Assembly (NCBI GenBank): GCA_018971305.1
Contig: JAGXBC010000003.1
Span: 62,001-126,000, forward strand
DNA length: 64,000 nucleotides
Source of the DNA: Patescibacteria group bacterium
GTDB lineage: Bacteria; Patescibacteria; Paceibacteria; UBA6257; 2-01-FULL-56-20
Reading direction: 5' to 3'
The translations under genes were made by a program, and so were the position numbers. Within the stretch, counting starts at the first letter, position 1; every line of letters starts with the position of its first letter. A model generated the notes under the pieces. It was not told where the DNA came from. It saw only the letters and a program-made list of their open reading frames with translations, and did not search any database. This document shows positions 51,389-60,290 of the stretch, in pieces.

Positions 51389-52228
51389 ATGGACAAAAAA
51401 GAATTCAATAATTTTTTTCGCCCCTACTCGCGCAACGTAGACAATGCCCAAGGCGTCGGTTTTTGGAAATTGTCGGATTCCATAATTATGGAGCTTATAG
51501 GTAAGTATCTGCGCGGACACGTTGATAAGAAAAGCGTTATCCTAGATGCCGGCGGCGGAACGGGAAGGTGGGCAATAAATATGAGTAGAAAATTTCCGAG
51601 CCGGTTTATTGTCTACGATCTTTCAGAAGACATGCTAAACCAGGCGGCTAAAAACGTCGCACGAGTTCGCCTGCAAAATCGCATAGGTTTGGTGCGTGGC
51701 AATCTTACGGACATGAAGCTCATCAAAAGCAACTCTATTGATTTCGTAACCAGCATTTATAATCCCATAAGCTTTGTGGATAATCCCCGGAAAGCTTTTC
51801 GCGAGATATTCCGCATTTTAAAACGAGGCGGTCAGGCACTCATTATGGGGCAGGGCTACCACAATGCTATTGCTTCTAAGATGAACAACTATGCCGCTCC
51901 AGCGAAAGAAATACATGAGTTAGGGAAGACAGCTTTCGTAAAATGGGCGCAGCAGGTTCCAAAACTTAAAGTTTTTTCCAGGGAGTCGCTTTCCGCCGAT
52001 ATGTCTTCTGCTGGTTTTAGAATAGCAGGTTCTTACGGCGTTCCGGTTTTTTCCCAACCTGGCATGGAAGATTTTGATCCTCTAAACATCAAGCGGAGCA
52101 AGGTTTCCAAAGCGCTTGATAATCCGGTTTTCTTTAAGGAGGCCTTGAAATTAGAGATGAAGCACAATGGTGACCCTGATATAGTTAATAGGGGAGTTAA
52201 TATTTTTATCGTCGGCAAAAAGCAATAG
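51389..52228 (+). CDS. Class I SAM-dependent methyltransferase
   Basis: 279 residues. The Rossmann motif is VILDAGGGTGRWAINMS (about 50-66), the acidic loop VYDLSEDML, and the post-IV region ILKRGGQALIMGQGYHNA. C-terminal part (about 170-279) is family-specific and probably binds the substrate. No signal peptide. The methyl acceptor is unknown. It sits between the synthetase-like gene and the peptidase gene with 12- and 10-nt gaps, so it probably belongs to the same pathway. Confidence 0.85.
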   Translation: MDKKEFNNFFRPYSRNVDNAQGVGFWKLSDSIIMELIGKYLRGHVDKKSVILDAGGGTGRWAINMSRKFPSRFIVYDLSEDMLNQAAKNVARVRLQNRIGLVRGNLTDMKLIKSNSIDFVTSIYNPISFVDNPRKAFREIFRILKRGGQALIMGQGYHNAIASKMNNYAAPAKEIHELGKTAFVKWAQQVPKLKVFSRESLSADMSSAGFRIAGSYGVPVFSQPGMEDFDPLNIKRSKVSKALDNPVFFKEALKLEMKHNGDPDIVNRGVNIFIVGKKQ

Positions 52229-52238
52229 GTAATCAACT

Positions 52239-53252
52239 ATGCCACTTATTATTCCCGAAAAATTAAAAAAAGGAGATACGATTGGCATCGTGAGTCCGTC
52301 CGCTGGTCTCGCGACTTTTGCTATGCATAGGCTGGACAAGGCAAAAAGCGCCCTGGAAGAGCTTGGCTATAAGATCAAATTCGCCAAAAACGCCCTAAAG
52401 AATTCCGGCTATATTTCGGCTTCGGTTGAAGAGCGTCTGGAAGATATCCATGACATGTTCTCGGACAAAGAGGTGAAGATGATAATGTGCGCCATCGGCG
52501 GCAATCACAGCAATCAGCTCATAAAACATTTGGACTATGGGCTTATCAAAAATAATCCGAAGATATTTATCGGTTATTCGGACATTACCGTTCTCCACTA
52601 CGCCATCCAGTCGCAGGCGGGCCTCTCAACCTATTATGGCCCCTGCGCTATGACTCAGTTCGGAGAATTTCCCAAAATTTTGGATTACACCCTCAAATAT
52701 TTTGAATACGAAGTCACCGATTCCGGCGGGAAGGATACCTACAAAATAGAGCCCTCCGAAACATGGACGGAAGAATTTTTGGATTGGTTCAAAAAAGAAG
52801 ATATTAAACGTCCCCGCGAGCTCAAAAAGAATAATGGCTATGAATGGCTCTCGCAGGGTTCGGCCGAAGGTCCGGCCCTCGGCGGCGCGATACTTTCCGT
52901 AAACCATTTGGCAGGCACAAAGTATTGGCTTGATCCGCGCGGCACGATTTTTTTTCTGGACATTCTAAAAGAAGAAGGGCTTTTGAACGAAGCCGGCGTG
53001 GATTCTTTGCTCACCGATCTCGACAATATGAACCTTTTCGATTCAATTAAAGGGCTTGTGGTCAGCCGTCCCGCCGGTTTTTCTGAGGAAGAAAATATAC
53101 GTATTAAAAACATGGTCAGCCGCTTCGTTAAAGATAAAAAATACCCCACACTCTTTAATGCGAATGTGGGGCATGCTGATCCTATTATTACCTTGAGATA
53201 CGGAAGGGTATTGCGCCTAAACTCTTCCAGCGGCGAATTATTCGCAGCTTGA
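52239..53252 (+). CDS. S66-family LD-carboxypeptidase / MccF-like serine peptidase
   Basis: 337 residues. Catalytic Ser114 in IGYSDIT and His312 in NVGHADP are visible. The usual acidic member of the triad (Glu in LED) seems to be Asp240 (FFLDILKEEG), or else Glu244. The region YYGPCAMTQFGEFPKI resembles the MccF branch. MccF cleaves aspartyl-adenylate-peptide bonds and gives immunity to microcin C; LdcA branch enzymes trim peptidoglycan tetrapeptides. The synthetase-like neighbour favours the MccF-type reading, which is inference. Confidence 0.85.
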   Translation: MPLIIPEKLKKGDTIGIVSPSAGLATFAMHRLDKAKSALEELGYKIKFAKNALKNSGYISASVEERLEDIHDMFSDKEVKMIMCAIGGNHSNQLIKHLDYGLIKNNPKIFIGYSDITVLHYAIQSQAGLSTYYGPCAMTQFGEFPKILDYTLKYFEYEVTDSGGKDTYKIEPSETWTEEFLDWFKKEDIKRPRELKKNNGYEWLSQGSAEGPALGGAILSVNHLAGTKYWLDPRGTIFFLDILKEEGLLNEAGVDSLLTDLDNMNLFDSIKGLVVSRPAGFSEEENIRIKNMVSRFVKDKKYPTLFNANVGHADPIITLRYGRVLRLNSSSGELFAA

Positions 53253-53253
53253 C

Positions 53254-54405
53254 CTAAAGCAGGAACATTCGTTGGGCAAGTTCCGAACCGAAACCGCTTG
53301 TGAAAAGAAGTTCCTTATTCCTTCTCAAAAGTTTTCTCGTCCAATCCACGGAGCCGCCGTCCGCCAAGGGAAACGTTTTGCCTTCGCGATTTCTCGCGTA
53401 GATATGCAGACAAAAATCGCTGTAGTAACCGATACCGGCTACGCGCGCCAAGTCGATTTTGAAGTTAACCCATGGGAACATGGTCTTCATAGCCGGGAAT
53501 GCCATGTTTTGAAATTCCGATAGGAAGGAAATATTTCTCTCCAGCTTGTACCGGACGACCGCTTGTTGGTCCAGTGTGTCCACGTTGTCGGTTATAGCAG
53601 GAAGCGATATGCCGTATTTCTCGAAAAGCCGAAAATCGGGATTTTGCGTGTTGCGCCGGATCTCCTCTTTGTCCAAGGATATTGTTTCGGCTAAACGATC
53701 GATAATTCGGATGTCGGAAAAATAAACTGTTATATCCTGAAAGTCGTAATAGCCGGCATTCAGTTCTTCTATGAGCTTCAGATAAACGGTGAGATGTTTG
53801 GTGGCGGCTTGGATAGTAAAGTTTCTGAACGGAACGCTGCTTGCCGCAGTAGCCATGCCGAAACATCTGAAGTGCTGGGAAAATCCGCTTTCCGGCTCGA
53901 AAGGCTGTAGCCGTAAAAGGCGTTCGCTGGTGCAGATATTTACCTCTTTGGAGTTTTTCGGATCATACTTCATAAACCCCGCGCGCCGCCTTGCCGCTTC
54001 CATGGAAAGGGCAATAGTAACGTCCGCCGCCACTTCCATGTCGCGGATAGCGGAGAGTACGTTATTTTGGCTTATCATCGTGAGCGCCCCGTTCGTTCCT
54101 AAAGGACAAACGGGGGAGAGCTCAATCGCGTCAAACTCCTTGGGGACTATTTCGTAGAGAAGATTTTCGAGACGTGTTGTTTCTCGCTGGTCCAAGCCGC
54201 TTGTTCCCACGTAGGCGTATTTTTTGTTGAAAGCCGCGATGACGCTTTCCGAGGTCTGTTTCTCCACGCGTTTGCCGTAGATATGCATAAGCAGAGAGCA
54301 AAAATCGTTTGTTGACAGCCTGCTTAGGAACAAAGCTACGTCCGGCATACCGCTTTCTTTAAGAATTCTTCGTATGATGGGTGAATCTTTGTTGTCGGTA
54401 TCCAT
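53254..54405 (-). CDS. Conserved hypothetical protein, possible HisRS/HisZ-like class II fold
   Basis: 383 residues, ATG preceded by GGAGG at 7 nt. It has SPVCPLGTNGALTMISQNNV then AIRDMEVAADVTIALSMEAA (about 96-137) and a C-terminal DLARVAGIGYYSDFCLHIY...LADGGSVDWTRKLL. The D-x3-R-x4-YY pattern and GG turn recall HisRS/HisZ catalytic cores, but key motifs 2 and 3 are not convincing. No enzyme is assigned. It is convergent with the S66 peptidase gene (1-nt gap). Confidence 0.65.
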   Translation of the reverse strand: MDTDNKDSPIIRRILKESGMPDVALFLSRLSTNDFCSLLMHIYGKRVEKQTSESVIAAFNKKYAYVGTSGLDQRETTRLENLLYEIVPKEFDAIELSPVCPLGTNGALTMISQNNVLSAIRDMEVAADVTIALSMEAARRRAGFMKYDPKNSKEVNICTSERLLRLQPFEPESGFSQHFRCFGMATAASSVPFRNFTIQAATKHLTVYLKLIEELNAGYYDFQDITVYFSDIRIIDRLAETISLDKEEIRRNTQNPDFRLFEKYGISLPAITDNVDTLDQQAVVRYKLERNISFLSEFQNMAFPAMKTMFPWVNFKIDLARVAGIGYYSDFCLHIYARNREGKTFPLADGGSVDWTRKLLRRNKELLFTSGFGSELAQRMFLL

Positions 54406-54580
54406 TCTATCCTCCAGGATTTCAAGGAAATTTCAGATATTTATATTCGGAATCTACTAAGATAATCAAAGCATAATATACAATCGCCGGTCAATAATTT
54501 ACATTTAACACTTACCCCCGCAGTAACGGGTGTGTGGGAAAATCCAAAAAGGTTATAATATATTTAAACACTTAGTTTTT

Positions 54581-54880
54581 ATGCTCAAAGAATTTGCCAA
54601 GTTCCTCAAGGAGTTTAATGTCTTTGCTTTAGCCGTAGCGTTCATTATGGGCACGGCATCAACCACGCTTGTTAATTCTCTCGTCAAAGATATTTTGATG
54701 CCGATAGCCGCGCCCTTGATGTCTGCCGAGTCGTGGAACGAAGCGACGGCGAGCATCGGCCCCGTAAAGATCGCCTACGGCTCGTTCCTCGCAGAGTTTA
54801 TTAATTTTATAATTCTCGCAGCCATCATTTTTGTTATAGCGAAAAAAATCCTCAAGATAGAAAAAGAGGAGAAAAAATAG
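54581..54880 (+). CDS. mscL: Large-conductance mechanosensitive channel MscL
   Basis: 99 residues from the ATG at 54581, which gives the family's start MLKEFAKFLKEFNVFALAVAF; the frame's earlier ATG at 54530 lies upstream of a TATAAT (54554-54559), so it is rejected. Two membrane helices (about 12-40 and 67-88), GTASTTLVNSLVKDILMPI region, and a Lys/Glu C-terminal bundle (KKILKIEKEEKK). It opens under membrane tension in osmotic shock. It precedes the DUF389 gene by one nucleotide. Confidence 0.9.
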   Translation: MLKEFAKFLKEFNVFALAVAFIMGTASTTLVNSLVKDILMPIAAPLMSAESWNEATASIGPVKIAYGSFLAEFINFIILAAIIFVIAKKILKIEKEEKK

Positions 54881-54881
54881 A

Positions 54882-55535
54882 ATGTCATTACTCTACATGA
54901 CCCGGCAGTTCAGCGGAGAAAGTAAACGCGCTGCAATAACAGAAATTTTAGACGGCGCGATTCCAGATCGCGATTTTTACCTCTTGGTTATTGGCGCGGT
55001 GGCTTTCGCTCTCTGCGCAATTTTTACAGACAGCATCGCCGTTCTCATAGCGAGTATGATAGTGGCGCCTTTGGCGTCTCCAATCCTTGCGCTGGGGCTT
55101 GGTCTTGTCGTTCTAGATATGCGCCTCGTCATTCGTTCCATAGGAATGCTTGCCGTGTCACTCATTGCCGCAATTTCGCTCGCCTGGCTCGGAACGCTTC
55201 TTTTCGGATATGTGCGCGTTGACCCGATTTTTATCTCGTTCGGAGGAAATCTTTATGTCGCGACAATAATTGCCCTTATCGCCGGAGCAATAGCCGCCTA
55301 TGGATTTGTGCGCGTGAAAGTTGGAAACGCGATGACGGGCATCGGTATCGCCGTCTCCTTAATGCCGCCCTTGGTTGCGACTGGTGTCGGTATCGCCGAC
55401 GCCGATTGGGCTTTTGCCGGCCAAACATTCACAATTTTTATTTTAAACGTCATTGGTATTCTCGTCGCGAGCGCCATTGTCTTTACGTTATTTGGCATAC
55501 AAAAAGAATATCGCGTGATGCGCCGCCATAATTAA
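54882..55535 (+). CDS. DUF389 (TIGR00341-like) membrane protein
   Basis: 217 residues, about six membrane helices. The family motif IAVLIASMIVAPLASPILALGLGLV (about 51-75) and the later GNAMTGIGIAVSLMPPLVATGVGIA (about 148-172) are clear. The function of this family is unknown. Some members occur next to transporters. It lies one base after mscL and probably shares its transcript. Confidence 0.85.
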   Translation: MSLLYMTRQFSGESKRAAITEILDGAIPDRDFYLLVIGAVAFALCAIFTDSIAVLIASMIVAPLASPILALGLGLVVLDMRLVIRSIGMLAVSLIAAISLAWLGTLLFGYVRVDPIFISFGGNLYVATIIALIAGAIAAYGFVRVKVGNAMTGIGIAVSLMPPLVATGVGIADADWAFAGQTFTIFILNVIGILVASAIVFTLFGIQKEYRVMRRHN

Positions 55536-55568
55536 TGCGTAGCGCGATACACATCAAATAAATAGATA

Positions 55569-57926
55569 ATGAAAAATCTTTTTAGAAACTTCGGTATACT
55601 TATGGCCGGGCTTTTGCTCATATTACAGCCCTTTGTTGTTTTCGGACAGCTCGCTACGCCAACCATGGAGACGACGACCACAACCGCGACGGCTCCCGAA
55701 CACACGAGCACCATGCCAACAACCGAACCGGCGCCAGACACAACCCCGCCCATCATCCTTTCAATTACTGCTATCTCGGTGGATCCCGGGCAAACGAACG
55801 TCGTTTGGACAACGGACAAGCTTTCTTACGGCTGGGTTGAATTCGGCCCGACCATCTCCTACGGCGCGCAAACCGCGCAAAGCGGGCCTTCGCTTGAACA
55901 CATCGCGATGCTAACAGGCCTTGATGTTGGCTCGGAATATCACTACCGCATCGTCGCGGTGGACGAAGCGGGCAACAAAACGTATTACGAGAGCCACACT
56001 TTTGTTACGGCAAGCGAACCAGTGTTTGTGGATGAAACGCCGCCTTCTATCACGAGCGTTGAAATTTTGGATACTTCAACTTCAAGCGCCACGTTTTCCA
56101 TAGCAACGGACGAGCCGGCGATAACAAAAATAGAATACGGCACGACGGAAAATTACGGTTCCTTCACTCCGTCGAGCAGTGAATTTGATATCGCGCATAT
56201 TACAACTATCGCGAACCTTAAACCCGGAACGGTCTACCACTACCGCGTTATCGCCGAGGACGAAGCGGGGAACGCGACAGCTTCTTTTGACGACACTTTT
56301 ACAACCGATTCGCTCCCGGTCGTTTCTCCGTCGGCAGAGCCCACTTCTTCCGAACCGCTCGCCATTATTCAGCCGGAAGCGGTGGTCATCGGCACTTCCA
56401 CTGTAACTATCGCCTGGAGCACTAACAAAGATGCCGACGGGCGCATCGATTACGGCGCTACAAACACGTATGGTTTGAATATCTCAACAACCACGCAAGC
56501 GCTTTCCCACCGCTTAACGCTCAAGGGGCTTTCTCCGGGAACGGCATATTTATATCAGATAACCGCCCGCACGGCATCGGGTGAAATCGTGAAAGTGGGG
56601 GAGCTTGAGTTCACAACCTTGCCGCAAGTGATCGCGCCCGCTGAAACCGGGCCGGTGCTTTCCGGAATCACGGCGCATTCTGTCGCCGCCTCAACGGCAA
56701 CCATTTCCTGGAACACGGACACGCTCGCCGATTCCACGGTGCGCTACGGAACAACGACCGCCTACGAAGCGGGGGCGGCGCACGATGCCACGCTCAAAAA
56801 TAGTCACGAAATTTTTCTCGCCAATTTGATGTCGGCTACGACATATCATTTTGAAGTTATCTCAGCCGACGCCTTAAAAAACACCGCCATTTCCAAAGAT
56901 TTTACATTCACCACGGCTTCGTCCGGAGTAACCTCGCCGCCGATAGCGAGCACGAGTACCGTTGCCACAAGTAGCGTCAAGGAGCCCGCGATTCCTCCGC
57001 AAAATGAAATCCAGACCGGTACGCCGAATCTAAAAGTTCCGGAGGCAGCCCGCCGCGCTATTTTGGCTACGGGCGCGAAGATTCCCGATCTCCCGTCAAC
57101 TCCGAGAGTTTTAAAAACCGAGGGCTTGGACGGACAGGCCGCTTTCATCTGGAACACTGCAGGCGCGCCGAGTACATTCCAGGTAAGAGTCGTCCGCAAC
57201 ACGAGCAATTCTCCCGGGCACGAAAATGACGGCGTGGTTGTCTACGAAGGGCGAGCCGGCGCTTTTACGGACACGAATTTGAATAACGGCCAAACTTATC
57301 ACTACGCGATTTACATAACAAGCAAATTCCGCGGCATCTCGGAGCCGCACAGAGTGGTCGTTACGCCAACTCTGGGAAACGACCAGGTTAGCTTGCAGGC
57401 GGTGTCGTCGGAAATCCAGCTTACTCCAACGTTTACGTTTGAAAATGACCTCGGCCCTGGAGCACAGAGCCGCAAAGTGGCGCAACTTCAGCTTCTTCTT
57501 GCCGAAGACGCGAATATTTATCCGCAAGGCCTCATCACAAGCTACTTCGGAGCGCTAACGCAAAACGCTCTCAGGCGATTCCAAAAGCAAAATAATCTTC
57601 CTGCAACCGGTTTTGCCGATGCTCCGACTCGCGCCGCGCTTGAGGCGGAGTCAAGCAGGCCAGCGCTTATTCTGCAGTCGCCGTTCTCTCGCGAGCTTTC
57701 TTTGGACAGCGAAGGTTCGGATGTGGCCGCGCTCCAAATGTTTTTGCATGATGCCGGATATTATCCCGAAGCCTTGTTCACAGGATATTTCGGCCCGTTA
57801 ACCCAGGCCGCGCTTGTAAAATTCCAGAGCGCGAACGCCATCCGGCCCGCGAGCGGATACTTCGGTCCCGTCAGCAAAAAACGCGTGCTCAATCTAATGC
57901 GGTTGCGGGGCGTGTCGTTGCCTTGA
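55569..57926 (+). CDS. Secreted fibronectin-type surface protein with two peptidoglycan-binding domains
   Basis: 785 residues: signal peptide (about 1-27), a Thr/Pro-rich stretch, then four to five fibronectin-III-like repeats of the purple-acid-phosphatase type (TNVVWTTDKLSYGWVEFG, GTVYHYRVIAEDEAGNATA, TAYLYQITARTASGE). A further fibronectin domain and two C-terminal PG-binding-1 domains follow: QLQLLLAEDANIYPQGLITSYFG (about 640-700) and ALQMFLHDAGYYPEALFTGYFG (about 720-775). It would anchor to peptidoglycan and display a long stalk. No catalytic motif is visible. Confidence 0.9.
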   Translation: MKNLFRNFGILMAGLLLILQPFVVFGQLATPTMETTTTTATAPEHTSTMPTTEPAPDTTPPIILSITAISVDPGQTNVVWTTDKLSYGWVEFGPTISYGAQTAQSGPSLEHIAMLTGLDVGSEYHYRIVAVDEAGNKTYYESHTFVTASEPVFVDETPPSITSVEILDTSTSSATFSIATDEPAITKIEYGTTENYGSFTPSSSEFDIAHITTIANLKPGTVYHYRVIAEDEAGNATASFDDTFTTDSLPVVSPSAEPTSSEPLAIIQPEAVVIGTSTVTIAWSTNKDADGRIDYGATNTYGLNISTTTQALSHRLTLKGLSPGTAYLYQITARTASGEIVKVGELEFTTLPQVIAPAETGPVLSGITAHSVAASTATISWNTDTLADSTVRYGTTTAYEAGAAHDATLKNSHEIFLANLMSATTYHFEVISADALKNTAISKDFTFTTASSGVTSPPIASTSTVATSSVKEPAIPPQNEIQTGTPNLKVPEAARRAILATGAKIPDLPSTPRVLKTEGLDGQAAFIWNTAGAPSTFQVRVVRNTSNSPGHENDGVVVYEGRAGAFTDTNLNNGQTYHYAIYITSKFRGISEPHRVVVTPTLGNDQVSLQAVSSEIQLTPTFTFENDLGPGAQSRKVAQLQLLLAEDANIYPQGLITSYFGALTQNALRRFQKQNNLPATGFADAPTRAALEAESSRPALILQSPFSRELSLDSEGSDVAALQMFLHDAGYYPEALFTGYFGPLTQAALVKFQSANAIRPASGYFGPVSKKRVLNLMRLRGVSLP

Positions 57927-57979
57927 GTGAGCATAATGGTTGAATAGCGGAAAAAATTGGGAGGTATAAAAGATAAGTA

Positions 57980-58007
57980 TTGTAACCAATAGAAAATAAG
58001 ATATACT
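57980..58007 (+). promoter_or_regulatory. Promoter of the possible nuclease gene
   Basis: TTGTAA (57980-57985), 16-nt spacer, TATACT (58002-58007). The ATG at 58015 is 7 nt after, a leaderless arrangement. Confidence 0.6.
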
Positions 58008-58014
58008 AAATCTT

Positions 58015-58668
58015 ATGAGTTTTAATGACAAAAAGTTTTCGGAAATTATTAAGAAATTAATAAAATTTAAATCTAGTACCACCCGCATACCAATCAAAGA
58101 TGTAAGCTGGGAAGAGCTAATTTGGGCAACACTCGTTTTTATTTATGGAGGCAGTAATGTTGAGTGGGATTCTCAGTCTCATGAAAAAAGCGTTGACGTG
58201 AAAGCAAATATTGATAACGTTGCTGTAAAAATATCTGCAAAAGGGGGAATTATAAAAAATGAATTATTAACTATTTCCTCTTATCGTTTAACCTCGTTTA
58301 ATAAACTAAAAGACAGACTGAGTTTTATTAAGAATCAACACGAAAACTTTGATTTTTATTTGATTTGCGCCAGGAACGTCGATTCTAAAAAAGGAATAAC
58401 CCATTATACGATTCTCAGAGTACCACCTACAAAGTTTGCGCCACCATCCATATTACTTACGAGGAACTGGAAAAAAACTAAGGGTGGATACGAATTAAAA
58501 ATTAACCCTGGTTTCAAGGTTAAAATAGTGTCTAAGATGTCTAATCAGTTATGGTATTCAATCCCACTAGATTACTTTTCTAACGACGAAAAACTAACTA
58601 GCGTGTCCATACCTAATGATAAATTAGGCGATGGATTAATCGAATTTTTAAAAAACAATACGGATTAA
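58015..58668 (+). CDS. Possible type II restriction endonuclease (PD-(D/E)xK-like)
   Basis: 217 residues, AT-rich coding. VEWDSQSHEKSVDVKANIDN (about 49-68) followed by VAVKISAKGG (69-78) could be an acid plus K-x-S-x-K catalytic core of the PD-(D/E)xK type, followed by helix-strand pattern and FDFYLICARNVDS. The motif is degenerate, so this is not certain. The main evidence is context: it ends 28 nt before the end of the convergent LexA-methyltransferase gene, as expected for a restriction-modification pair. Confidence 0.55.
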   Translation: MSFNDKKFSEIIKKLIKFKSSTTRIPIKDVSWEELIWATLVFIYGGSNVEWDSQSHEKSVDVKANIDNVAVKISAKGGIIKNELLTISSYRLTSFNKLKDRLSFIKNQHENFDFYLICARNVDSKKGITHYTILRVPPTKFAPPSILLTRNWKKTKGGYELKINPGFKVKIVSKMSNQLWYSIPLDYFSNDEKLTSVSIPNDKLGDGLIEFLKNNTD

Positions 58669-58696
58669 GGACGAAGCATTATTGGTATTTTATTAA

Positions 58697-60214
58697 TTAA
58701 AACAATTTTGATACAGGCTTAGCGTTGCTTATCATTTTTTTTGCTATCTCTATGTAGTCGGGGTTAATTTCAAAACCTATATATGATTGTCCTAATTCCC
58801 TTGCCGCGGCGCATTCTGAGCCGCTACCCACGAATGGCACCAGAACCACAGCGTTTTTTGGGGGCATAGCCGATTTAATCAATTTTGCAGATAGTTCAAA
58901 TGGTTTTTGTGTGGGATGTTTGATTATCTCGTGACCATCGTGTTTTTTCAATTGTCGTGGCTCAAAAACACCATTACATTTTTTGCATAAAAACCACCTC
59001 TCAACCATTCCGGCTCCACCAGCTAGAGCGGGGATCTTTATTACGTCCCTTGGTAGTGCGCCACCCTCGTGTGCCTTATAAACTGTTTCTAATCCGCCCT
59101 TACTAAATCTACCAATAGTACCTTTTCTTACTTTTCCGGCAGCTCCATTTAAAAATCCTTCCGTATATGGTTCTCTAACCTCATCCTTATTAAAAATCGG
59201 TTTATTTTTCCAGGCACAAATAATTGCCTCATGACTTCTCTGCCAGAAATTTAACGATGCAACATTTTTGTTTGTGTAGTGCCAAATTAGCCAGCGTTTA
59301 TTTATAGGAATTTCAACGGAAAGGTGTGCCAGAATTTCACTAAAACCATAAATAAACATAGTTCCAGTTGGCTTCATTGCTCTAATGGATTCGTTAATCC
59401 ATTCCTTACACCACGCGATATATTCGTTTATTTCTCGCTTATCAATGTTATTGCCAAAGTCCTTGCCGATATTATAAGGAGGATCGATAACGACAACATC
59501 GCAACTTTCATCCGGAAGTTTTTTAAGTTCGGCTATCGCATCTCCCAATATAATTTTATTAAGTGGTAGGGTTTTATTTCTTTTTATGATAGATGTCGTT
59601 ATCTCTTCGGCCCGCAACCCCTCCTCATTTTGAATAACGTCAATAACAACACCCTGGATTTTAATATCCCTATCTTTTTTAATAATAATCGGCTCATAGG
59701 CGCTATTTGCCGGTTCTAATCTAATTTGCCCCCGCTCCTTATAGAATTTTTTAAGAGTTGCTTCGTGGTTGTCAATTAAAGCAACCACGCGTTGGCCATT
59801 TTCGGCGACTCCCTGCTGTTTTACCAACACAATATCACCATCTTTAATATTTTCATCAATCATACTGTTGCCGGACACTCGCAAAGCAAAAAACTCTCCA
59901 GAGCGAGGGAGCTTGTTTTGAGAGATGGCAACAGCCTCTCTTTCTTCGATCGCCTCAATTGGTTGACCAGCGGCGATGGTGCCGAGTAGAGGGATTTGGA
60001 TAAGTTTTTCGGTTTTAGAAACTTCAATGCCGCGTTGTTTATTCTGTTCTTTTCGTAAATAACCACCATCCTTAAGATTTTGCAGGTGTTCGTGGATTGT
60101 TCCAACTGAACGTTTAAAGTGTTTTGCAAGTTCTGGAATAGAAGGGGAGTAGCCGTGTTTTTTGGAATAAGTTTTTATAAAATCCAGGAGCCCCTTTTGC
60201 TTTTTAGTAATCAT
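58697..60214 (-). CDS. LexA repressor fused to a DNA methyltransferase
   Basis: 505 residues. Residues 1-200 are a complete LexA: winged helix (GYSPSIPELAKHFKRSVGTI), cleavage site Ala82-Gly83 (TIAAGQP), catalytic Ser117 (GNSMID) and Lys155 (ATLKKF), matching the spacing of E. coli LexA (84/85, 119, 156). Residues about 217-495 are an amino-methyltransferase of beta order: DPPY (244-247) early, FVGSGS (461-466) late, with HPTQKP before it. A CKKC (410-413) and HDGH (425-428) set may bind zinc. A DNA-damage-triggered cleavage would cut within the LexA part. No domain boundary stop or frameshift is seen. AT-rich. Confidence 0.9.
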   Translation of the reverse strand: MITKKQKGLLDFIKTYSKKHGYSPSIPELAKHFKRSVGTIHEHLQNLKDGGYLRKEQNKQRGIEVSKTEKLIQIPLLGTIAAGQPIEAIEEREAVAISQNKLPRSGEFFALRVSGNSMIDENIKDGDIVLVKQQGVAENGQRVVALIDNHEATLKKFYKERGQIRLEPANSAYEPIIIKKDRDIKIQGVVIDVIQNEEGLRAEEITTSIIKRNKTLPLNKIILGDAIAELKKLPDESCDVVVIDPPYNIGKDFGNNIDKREINEYIAWCKEWINESIRAMKPTGTMFIYGFSEILAHLSVEIPINKRWLIWHYTNKNVASLNFWQRSHEAIICAWKNKPIFNKDEVREPYTEGFLNGAAGKVRKGTIGRFSKGGLETVYKAHEGGALPRDVIKIPALAGGAGMVERWFLCKKCNGVFEPRQLKKHDGHEIIKHPTQKPFELSAKLIKSAMPPKNAVVLVPFVGSGSECAAARELGQSYIGFEINPDYIEIAKKMISNAKPVSKLF

Positions 60215-60229
60215 GATATTATTATATCA
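60214..60229 (-). promoter_or_regulatory. Palindrome over the -10 and start codon of the LexA-methyltransferase gene
   Basis: TGATAT (60214-60219), TATT, ATATCA (60224-60229). On the minus strand this contains TATAAT, 6 nt before the ATG. It may be the operator for self-repression. No recognisable -35 is present. Confidence 0.45.
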
Positions 60230-60290
60230 ATACCGACCCGAAAGAAAACCGAAAGTTATCCACAGCCCCAGTTTGATTCTAGGACCCGTA

